From CAIPAT01 sp037144075 (lineage in GTDB: Bacteria; Verrucomicrobiota; Lentisphaeria; Victivallales; Victivallaceae): a DNA stretch of 11,800 nt. Below the pieces are notes generated by a model. It saw only the letters and a program-made list of their open reading frames with translations, was not told where the DNA came from and ran no database searches. Positions within the stretch are counted from its first letter, which is position 1; every line of letters begins with the position of its first letter. The stretch lies in assembly GCA_037144075.1 (NCBI GenBank), contig JBAWXM010000148.1, positions 1 to 11,800 on the forward strand, read 5' to 3'. The position numbers were made by a program, and so were the translations under genes. This document shows, in pieces, positions 6,589-11,800 of the stretch.

Positions 6589-7366
6589 AACTTTTAAATA
6601 TACAGTAATAACAGTTTCAATGGCATCGGTTGCGGCAATGCTGGTTTTTCTTTCCGCCTGCAACAGGATGTCGTCAATGACCACGACCGAACTGCTTGAC
6701 AAGGCTGCCGAGGCGGCTCAGAGCGGCAAATGGCCCATGACCATCAAATTTGCCAAAGTGGCGGTTGAACGCGAACCGGCCAATACTTCGGCGTTTATTC
6801 TGCTGGCTATGGCTTATGAGAATACCGGCAAAAGCGAACAGTCCATAGAAGCCGCGCGTAAAGCCGTCAAGCTGGAACCGGACAATTTCATGGCGCAATA
6901 TACGCTCGGACGGCTCTATGCCGTTGACCAGAACAAACTCCAGGACGCCGTGGAGCCGCTGCTCCGAGCGCTGAAGCTCCGGCCGAACGATCCGGATACG
7001 CTGCTGCTGCTGGCGGATTGTTCCCAGAAGCTGAATCTGCCTAAAACGCCGGATTACTATAATCTGGTTGTGGCGCTGCCGGCGTTTAAAAAACATCATG
7101 AGCCATGGAATCAGCTTGGCGTCTATTATGCCGAAAAAGGCAACCTGCGCAATGCCGCCCTCTGTTTTTCCCAGGCTTACACTCTTGCGCCTGAAAATCA
7201 CATGGTGCTTTTGAACTTCGGTATTTTCTTCGATAAATACGTCCGGAAGCCGGATCGCGCCTTGAAGTATTATCAAAAATATATGGAAGTTACAGCCAAT
7301 AATCCGGAAATTGAACAGAAAAAGCAGGAAATCAAAGCCAGGATCAAGGATTTGACCGGTAAATAG
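6581..7366 (+). CDS. Tetratricopeptide-repeat lipoprotein
   Basis: This 261-aa protein has a textbook lipoprotein leader: basic MRKTFKY, a hydrophobic stretch, then lipobox LSAC with Cys27, so it should be membrane-anchored outside the cytoplasm. The mature part is built from TPR helices. Repeats are visible at about 35-66, 70-101 (AFILLAMAYENTGKSEQSIE followed by a helix ending LEPD), 104-137 (ending LRPNDPD), 175-206 and 208-241. TPRs are scaffolds for protein-protein contacts, so it may belong to an envelope assembly or secretion complex, but no partner is encoded nearby. It starts inside the 27-codon micro-ORF and has no Shine-Dalgarno of its own. Downstream, dnaG follows after 63 bp without an evident terminator, so read-through is plausible. 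Confidence 0.88.
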   Translation: MRKTFKYTVITVSMASVAAMLVFLSACNRMSSMTTTELLDKAAEAAQSGKWPMTIKFAKVAVEREPANTSAFILLAMAYENTGKSEQSIEAARKAVKLEPDNFMAQYTLGRLYAVDQNKLQDAVEPLLRALKLRPNDPDTLLLLADCSQKLNLPKTPDYYNLVVALPAFKKHHEPWNQLGVYYAEKGNLRNAALCFSQAYTLAPENHMVLLNFGIFFDKYVRKPDRALKYYQKYMEVTANNPEIEQKKQEIKARIKDLTGK

Positions 7367-7383
7367 TCTGAGCTTCTTCGCAT

Positions 7384-7398
7384 CCGGCCTGCTGCCGG
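7384..7398 (+). repeat. short inverted repeat between the TPR gene and dnaG
   Basis: CCGGC (7384-7388) and GCCGG (7394-7398) form a 5-bp GC stem with a CTGCT loop. The stem sequence is identical to the one after znuB (6417-6435). No T tract follows, so it is not a convincing intrinsic terminator. It could act as a pause or mRNA-stability element. Confidence 0.3.
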
Positions 7399-7429
7399 GG
7401 TACAATTAAATTTTGCGGTACATTTGATT

Positions 7430-9343
7430 ATGAATAGAGCAATTCCTGACGAAATCGTCGATGAAGTCCGCTCACGGTGCAACATCATTGATATAATCGG
7501 AAGTTATATTCCCGTAAAAAAAGCCGGTCACGGCACCTGGAAAGCATTGTGCCCGTTCCATCAGGAGAAGACCCCCTCATTCAACATCAGCGAACAGAAC
7601 CAGCATTACCACTGTTTCGGCTGCGGCAAAGGCGGCGACGTATTCAGCTTTGTCATGGAACGCGAAGGCGTCGATTTCCCTAACGCCATTCATCTGCTGG
7701 CCTCAAAATGTTCCGTCGTCATTCCTGAAAAGAGTTACGCCAATCCTGAGGAACGCCGCCAGGCGCAGGAACATGCCAGTCAGCGCGAACGCATTTACGC
7801 CATCAATGAAGAATTTGCCGCCTGGTACGCCGCGCAACTGCATGAATATAAGGAATCCCCGGTCGCTCAATATCTGCTTACCCGCGGCATTCCTGACGAT
7901 ATCGCCGCCAGATTCCGCATCGGCGCCGCCCCGGACAGCTGGAACGCCTCTTTCAAGCGCGGCACGGCGCTTGGCTTTTCCGAAAACGAGCTGTTCGAAG
8001 CCGGAATTCTGACTTCAAATGAAAGCAGCGGCAAGATATATGACCGGTTCCGCAACCGCCTGATTTTCCCGATATGGAATGAACAGGGCAAGGTTGTCGC
8101 GTTCAGCGCCAGAACTATCGAAAAAAATTCGGAAGGCGCAAAATACGTCAACAGTCCGGAAACGCCGGTTTTCAAGAAAGGCAACATTCTTTATGCGCTG
8201 CCGCTGGCCAGACAGGAAATCCAGAAGCTGGGTTTCGCCATTCTCTGCGAAGGACAGCTTGACGTAATTGCCCTGCACCGCGCCGGATTCTGCAATGCCG
8301 TCGCGCCGCAGGGTACCGCTTTCACCGATGAACAGGCCAGAATTCTTAAACGCTACACGGATAAACTTTATATCTCTTTCGACTCCGACTCCGCCGGAAT
8401 TAAAGCCGCCGTCAGGGCGCTGGAAATTGTGCTGCCGATGGATTTTGAAGTAAAGATCATCCAGTTCCCCGCCGGCCGCGACCCTGACGAGATTTTCCGT
8501 GACTCCGGCAGCGAAGGTTTGAAACTGATGGTGGATAACGCCGTTGATTTCTTTGACTTCCTCTGTCCGCAGATTATCGGCCAGTTCGACCAGACAACTC
8601 CGTTTGGCAAAAGCCGTTCGGTTGCCGAAGTGATTCCGTTTATCCGGAAAATATCCCAGCCGGTGGCCCGCGACCTCTATATCCAGAAACTGGCTGCAAC
8701 GCTCAACGTCAAGCCGGATACCGTCTATCAGGAGCTTAACAAAATCCGCCAGAACGAATCTTCCGCGTTCAGAAGCATTGTTAAGCCCGCCGCTGACAGC
8801 GGCCAGGCTGCCGATTCCCAGTCGAAAGAGCAGATTATTGATCAGCCTGCGGATATTATTCATGCCGAAGAGACCCTGCTGGCGCTGGCGCTGAATTTCG
8901 AAGACGTATGTTTGCGCCTTTCCGAAGAATTATCGAGTGAAATGATCAGCCGCACATCTGTTGGAAAAGCGCTCAACGAACTTATAAAATTGACCATCAA
9001 TGGAGAATGGAGCAACGCGAATGCCAGCCTGGCTAAAATAAATAGCGAAAGCTCGGACGCAAGATTAAGCATGTTTCTGGCGTCTCCGAAATTCAGCATG
9101 GACTTGATTGGTTCCAAACAAAGCCTGGCCTTGACCAAAGATCCTTCCAAACTGGACGCAAATAAAAATAAAGCCGTATCAGATAACATCGCCGCGATTA
9201 AAAAACACTTTTTCGAGAAGCAGAGATCCGAGCTTATGAATAAACTCCGCAACGCCGCCACGCCGGAAGAAAAGCAGGAATTGCTGCAGCAGCTTAACGC
9301 CATAATCGCTCCGCTCTCATCCCGTCCGCCGCGCAAGTCGTGA
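7430..9343 (+). CDS. dnaG: DNA primase DnaG
   Basis: This 637-aa primase synthesises the RNA primers for replication and works with the replicative helicase. The N-terminal CHC2 zinc finger is intact: C41-x2-H44 (LCPFHQEKTPSF) and C62-x2-C65 (YHCFGCGKGGDVFSF). The core follows, with YDRFRNRLIFPIWNEQGKVV at about 204-223. The Toprim domain has E274 (CEGQLDVI, where EGYxDVI is more usual), D318-x-D320 (FDSDSAG) and DPDE at 351-354. Residues from about 450 onward are poorly conserved, as expected for the helicase-interaction domain. Length is near the family norm. ATG 7430 is preferred over the TTG two codons upstream because it gives the usual MNRAIPDEI... start; the ribosome binding site is weak. 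The classic rpsU-dnaG-rpoD arrangement is absent; a TPR lipoprotein precedes it. Confidence 0.96.
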   Translation: MNRAIPDEIVDEVRSRCNIIDIIGSYIPVKKAGHGTWKALCPFHQEKTPSFNISEQNQHYHCFGCGKGGDVFSFVMEREGVDFPNAIHLLASKCSVVIPEKSYANPEERRQAQEHASQRERIYAINEEFAAWYAAQLHEYKESPVAQYLLTRGIPDDIAARFRIGAAPDSWNASFKRGTALGFSENELFEAGILTSNESSGKIYDRFRNRLIFPIWNEQGKVVAFSARTIEKNSEGAKYVNSPETPVFKKGNILYALPLARQEIQKLGFAILCEGQLDVIALHRAGFCNAVAPQGTAFTDEQARILKRYTDKLYISFDSDSAGIKAAVRALEIVLPMDFEVKIIQFPAGRDPDEIFRDSGSEGLKLMVDNAVDFFDFLCPQIIGQFDQTTPFGKSRSVAEVIPFIRKISQPVARDLYIQKLAATLNVKPDTVYQELNKIRQNESSAFRSIVKPAADSGQAADSQSKEQIIDQPADIIHAEETLLALALNFEDVCLRLSEELSSEMISRTSVGKALNELIKLTINGEWSNANASLAKINSESSDARLSMFLASPKFSMDLIGSKQSLALTKDPSKLDANKNKAVSDNIAAIKKHFFEKQRSELMNKLRNAATPEEKQELLQQLNAIIAPLSSRPPRKS

Positions 9344-9463
9344 AGGGATATATACTCTCCTGAAGGCTGGATAAAGCGCACACTATTTGCCAGTAACCCG
9401 GTCGAGGATGTCAGTAAGGCCGGGGCCTGTGCTCTGGATCGCCTGACCGGCATTGTTTTAAAT
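9344..9463. other. intergenic DNA after dnaG with no recognised gene
   Basis: No convincing open frame or terminator is seen here. A small palindrome AGGCC-GG-GGCCT sits at 9417-9428. Frames are open on both strands, including an antisense frame running into dnaG, but they lack family-like features and are judged spurious. The repeat-rich segment begins at 9464. Confidence 0.5.
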
Positions 9464-9491
9464 AGTACCGCAAGCATCCCTGCTTGCGATT
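9464..9491 (+). repeat. REP-like palindromic unit, copy 1
   Basis: This 28-nt unit begins AGTACC and contains the perfect 8-bp hairpin CGCAAGCATCCCTGCTTGCG (9469-9488, loop TCCC), then ATT. An identical copy begins 38 bp further on. The form (short stable hairpin, intergenic, tandem plus inverted copies) is that of repetitive extragenic palindromes, which are often mobilised by REP-associated tyrosine transposases. No such transposase is visible in this window. Confidence 0.8.
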
Positions 9492-9501
9492 TCCCCATCA
9501 A

Positions 9502-9529
9502 AGTACCGCAAGCATCCCTGCTTGCGATT
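9502..9529 (+). repeat. REP-like palindromic unit, copy 2
   Basis: It is identical over 28 nt to the unit at 9464-9491, with the hairpin at 9507-9526. A 10-nt spacer separates the two copies. Its first 16 nt also pair with the third, inverted unit at 9541-9556. Confidence 0.8.
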
Positions 9530-9532
9530 CTT

Positions 9533-9556
9533 CTCAAGCTGGATGCTTGAGGTACT
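9533..9556 (-). repeat. REP-like unit, diverged inverted copy 3
   Basis: Read on the minus strand, it begins AGTACCTCAAGCATCC and matches the units above at 15 of 16 positions. It then keeps its own hairpin, CTCAAGC/GCTTGAG (9533-9539 with 9545-9551). The stem differs from copies 1 and 2 but remains paired, which points to compensatory change. Copies 2 and 3 face each other, like the bipartite mosaic elements described for REPs. Confidence 0.7.
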
Positions 9557-9608
9557 CTATTTATCATTCCACGAGAGTGCCAACAACGCGGAATATTAAT
9601 AGACCTCA

Positions 9609-9620
9609 ATTTCATGAAAT
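9609..9620. repeat. 12-bp perfect palindrome
   Basis: ATTTCATGAAAT is its own reverse complement and overlaps the left arm of the nested hairpin at 9615-9649. It could be part of the same repeat element. Confidence 0.5.
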
Positions 9621-9649
9621 ATCCAACTCCGGCGGAGCTACATATTTCA
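9615..9649 (+). repeat. nested hairpin element
   Basis: An outer 8-bp stem TGAAATAT/ATATTTCA (9615-9622 with 9642-9649) encloses an inner CTCC-GGC-GGAG stem-loop (9627-9637). The two are separated by symmetrical 4-nt bulges (CCAA and CTAC). Such a regular two-stem design is unlikely by chance. The GGAGCTAC part resembles palindromic repeats known from intergenic DNA of several bacterial groups; this is a memory-based resemblance, not searched. Confidence 0.6.
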
Positions 9650-9724
9650 AGCAGCGAAAACACCGAAACTCATGTTTGACCACGATGAATTCCTGAATAT
9701 AATTCTTATTTTAATATCTTGCGC

Positions 9725-9801
9725 TTTAACTTTTTAAAATAAGATAGAATTTTCTTATTTTAGATTAAAATTTATGCTTAAAAAGCGTAAATTAAGTTAA
9801 A
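9725..9801. repeat. AT-rich multi-arm inverted repeat
   Basis: Inner arms TAAAATAAGA (9735-9744) and TCTTATTTTA (9753-9762) form a 10-bp stem with an 8-nt loop. Outer arms TTTAACTT (9725-9732) and AAGTTAAA (9794-9801) are also complementary. The element sits between the dnaG downstream region and the tandem repeats. It could be a small miniature-element end or a weak bidirectional terminator; it lacks a GC-rich stem. Confidence 0.45.
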
Positions 9802-9810
9802 TAAAGTGGA

Positions 9811-9861
9811 CAGACCACGCACAGAGGCAGACCACGCACAGAGGCAGACCCCGCACAGAGG
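9811..9861 (+). repeat. three tandem 17-bp repeats
   Basis: CAGACCACGCACAGAGG is repeated three times head to tail (9811-9827, 9828-9844, 9845-9861). The third copy has a single A-to-C change. A partial fit continues on the left (AGTGGA). It lies 33 bp beyond the stop of the minus-strand gene. Slippage-prone tandem repeats of this kind often vary between strains. There is no sign of spacers, so it is not a CRISPR array. Confidence 0.85.
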
Positions 9862-9894
9862 TCGGCAGAAATTTGACATATTTCGCAAAAAACA

Positions 9895-11800
9895 TCATTG
9901 GCTAGAATTACAGATAGACCAATTAGCAGAGTCAAACTTACCGAATTTCAGCCAGTTTTCACTGTTGCCGGACGCCCACATACCAACATGGCCTTGATTG
10001 CTGTCCAGGAGGATGTCATCATTGCCGTCTGCATTAAAATCACCAATGCCGGTGACTTTCCATCCGTCCGGGAGCACACCGGCATTCTGCCAGTTAGCAG
10101 GGTTTCCATCTTTCCATAGTCCCAAAGTTCCGCCAACGGTGTCTTGCAGCAGCAAATCATCTTTGCCGTCATTGCTGAAGTCGCCTACTCCGGCGATTTC
10201 CCATGTTGAACTTATTGTGCCGACATTATTCCAGTTGGCAGGATTGCTGTTCATCCACATGCCGATAGTTCCATTTGTGTATTGCAGCACAATGTCATCG
10301 GTTCCTGTTCCGTCAAAGTCGCCTACTGCAACTATATTCCAGTCGTTTGTGAGGTCTGCCAGACCTGTCCAGGAAGTACCGCCTTCCCACATGCCGACAT
10401 AACCGTTTGTATAACGCAACAACAAATCATCTTTACCGTTGCCGGTAAAGTCGCCAACCGCTGAAATTGTCCATCCCGGGCCCATATTGCCGTACCCCGT
10501 CCAGTTTGACGAAAGTCCGCCAGCCCACATGCCGACATCGCCCTGACTGCTCTGGAGGATAACATCGCATATGGCATTTCCTCTCATATCTCCGATTCCA
10601 GCAATATCCCAGCCACTGGGAATATTGCCGAAAGTATTCCATTCCCCCGTATTGGCATCTTTCCAGGAGCCAAGCAGGGATGTTGCATACTGCAGCAATA
10701 TATCGCTGCAGCCATCGCCATTGAAGTCATCATTGGGATTATGTCCCAAAGCGGGAATTCCAAGCGACCAGGAGATTGAATAGTTTGAGTCCAGATCAAA
10801 ATCAGGGCTGATGTTTGCCCAGCGGTCATTAAACGGGGACAGATATCCCTGCATGTTGGTAGACTCGGACATGGCCTTCCAGTACGGATCATAAAATTCC
10901 TGTCCATCAGCCCACCCTGCGCCGAATAAATATGTACTGTACTCACTGCGTTCCAGTTCATTAAACCAGTACATCGTCGCGAATGGCTGACTGCTCTGTA
11001 TTCCAGCCATGTAAAAACTATTGCCTAGAAGCCCGGTTGCGATGCTGGCGCTGACCGAAGCGAGAATAGAACTATTCAGGAGGATGGAGTAAGCGCCGTC
11101 GGCCGCAAAATCTCCGGTTCCGGTTACGATCGGCCCGGAGGCAAAATCGGCGTTGACCAGCGATGCGCCGCTGTATATGGTGATGTCAGTCCAGTTCGCT
11201 GTCGCGTTATACGTATACGGATCTCCTTTGAGCGTAACGGGAACTGTAGCGCCATTGGCGGCTATGGTGATTGTTCCGTCAAGAGCCGTCCATTGGGAGG
11301 AGTAGTCTGCTATCGCCCATGGCGGAGCCGGATTGTCCGCGACTCCAACAGTATTATAGAGGACATGACTAATTTGCAGGCCGTAACCTCCATCTTCTCC
11401 AGTCACGCTCAAATAAAACGAATAACCACCGTTTCCAGAGTAATCAATATACCAGCCGCTAAAATTATTTGAAAAGAAAGTAGGTTCGTTAGTTTTCAGA
11501 TAACCCAGATAGTCATTAAACGACGGCGCATAGCAGTAGATTGATCCTTCCTGTTGATTGTTATATGTCTCGGAAAACCAGTATTTCGATGAACCAATCA
11601 CGCGGTTTGCTTCCGGCGGGCCTGATACCGTGGACACTAAGGGTCCCCATCCCAAATCGCCTGGCGATGGCATGGGATTAGCTGGACCTACAGGCCCCGT
11701 CGGCAAGGCAGCCGTAAGCGCATTGACGACACTTTCCGCAGTAGTGCCGGCTTTGAATGTCGATTGATTCGATACTACTCCATTGCTGTTTTTCACCGTC
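9895..11800 (-). CDS. FG-GAP/VCBS-like repeat protein, 5' end beyond the window (partial)
   Basis: At least 634 residues are encoded and the frame is still open at the right edge, so the N-terminus and any signal peptide are missing. The GTG at 11794-11796 need not be the start. The last about 270 residues form six repeats of 44-47 aa (about 356-401, 402-447, 448-491, 492-537, 538-584 and 585-628). Each has the pattern GDFNGDGxDDILLQxxxGxVGMW...W, the calcium-binding loop-containing blade repeat of FG-GAP/VCBS beta-propeller proteins. Repeat 2 has lost the DxxxDG ligands (GDMRGNAICDVIL). Residues 1-355 are rich in Ser, Gly, Asn, Tyr and Trp and poor in Lys and Arg; I do not recognise a family. 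The protein is probably secreted or on the cell surface, possibly for adhesion or glycan binding. It ends WSICNSSQ, with no recognised sorting signal. Confidence 0.8.
   Translation of the reverse strand, partial: TVKNSNGVVSNQSTFKAGTTAESVVNALTAALPTGPVGPANPMPSPGDLGWGPLVSTVSGPPEANRVIGSSKYWFSETYNNQQEGSIYCYAPSFNDYLGYLKTNEPTFFSNNFSGWYIDYSGNGGYSFYLSVTGEDGGYGLQISHVLYNTVGVADNPAPPWAIADYSSQWTALDGTITIAANGATVPVTLKGDPYTYNATANWTDITIYSGASLVNADFASGPIVTGTGDFAADGAYSILLNSSILASVSASIATGLLGNSFYMAGIQSSQPFATMYWFNELERSEYSTYLFGAGWADGQEFYDPYWKAMSESTNMQGYLSPFNDRWANISPDFDLDSNYSISWSLGIPALGHNPNDDFNGDGCSDILLQYATSLLGSWKDANTGEWNTFGNIPSGWDIAGIGDMRGNAICDVILQSSQGDVGMWAGGLSSNWTGYGNMGPGWTISAVGDFTGNGKDDLLLRYTNGYVGMWEGGTSWTGLADLTNDWNIVAVGDFDGTGTDDIVLQYTNGTIGMWMNSNPANWNNVGTISSTWEIAGVGDFSNDGKDDLLLQDTVGGTLGLWKDGNPANWQNAGVLPDGWKVTGIGDFNADGNDDILLDSNQGHVGMWASGNSENWLKFGKFDSANWSICNSSQ

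Noticed and set aside
6674..7405. Antisense 243-codon frame over the TPR gene
   Set aside because: It is the complement of clear TPR and lipobox coding sequence; its length comes from the codon bias of the sense gene.
7424..7429. TTG start for dnaG two codons upstream
   Set aside because: ATG 7430 is a better codon and gives the standard primase N-terminus.
9464..9529. CRISPR array made of the repeated palindromic unit
   Set aside because: There are only two direct copies with a 10-bp spacer, the third copy is inverted, and no cas genes are present. The structure fits REP-like elements better.
8860..9663. Antisense 267-codon open frame across dnaG and the repeat region
   Set aside because: It is antisense to well-supported dnaG codons, continues through the REP-like palindromes, and shows no family-like motif.
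9735..9762. Intrinsic terminator for the minus-strand repeat-protein gene
   Set aside because: The 10-bp stem is nearly all A/T and is not followed by a proper T tract on the minus strand. It is listed as an inverted repeat only.
9811..9861. CRISPR array or coding repeat from the 17-bp units
   Set aside because: Units are contiguous without spacers, and a 17-bp period would shift the reading frame at every unit.
11794..11796. GTG as the true start of the FG-GAP-like gene
   Set aside because: The frame remains open to the window edge, there is no signal peptide after it, and the sequence reads like the interior of a protein. The gene is treated as partial.

Overview
The window looks like chromosomal DNA of a Gram-negative-type bacterium at roughly 47-50% GC. 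The FG-GAP/VCBS-type secreted repeat protein, the two lipoprotein-type leaders, the palindrome-rich intergenic DNA and the codon style suggest a Lentisphaerota/PVC-type genome. That placement is an inference from general character; no phylogenetic marker was compared.

Layout. (1) 85-1329 (+): a GT-B family 4 glycosyltransferase. It converges, with a 1-bp gap, on a two-gene minus-strand operon: an NAD(P)-dependent reductase/epimerase (3269-2130) followed 7 bp later by an amidohydrolase (2122-1331). (2) 3270-3543: an AT-rich divergent promoter region with a nested dyad over the likely znu promoter. (3) 3544-6410 (+): a compact zinc-uptake operon. It starts with a 94-aa ribbon-helix-helix protein that carries a Cys/His zinc-binding module, followed by ZnuA (solute-binding lipoprotein), ZnuC (ATPase) and ZnuB (permease). 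Genes are spaced +4 bp, +3 bp and -8 bp, and strong Shine-Dalgarno sequences are embedded in the preceding genes. (4) 6411-7366: alternative hairpins, then a 27-codon hydrophobic micro-ORF whose last 8 bases overlap the start of a TPR lipoprotein. (5) 7430-9343 (+): DNA primase DnaG. (6) 9344-9894: a 551-bp intergenic region dense in palindromic and tandem repeats (REP-like units, a nested 35-nt hairpin, an AT-rich dyad, three 17-nt tandem units). (7) 9895-11800 (-): the C-terminal part of a large, probably surface or secreted protein with six FG-GAP/VCBS-like repeats. It runs off the right edge.

How the genes work together. The zinc operon is a self-contained unit. The first gene has the architecture expected of a metal-sensing DNA-binding repressor, it directly precedes the importer, and a dyad covers the putative promoter, so an autoregulated non-Fur zinc switch is the most attractive hypothesis here. 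ZnuA carries a His/acid-rich loop, and ZnuC has an unusual His/Cys-rich C-terminal tail. The other genes are individually recognisable, but no shared pathway can be read from the sequence.
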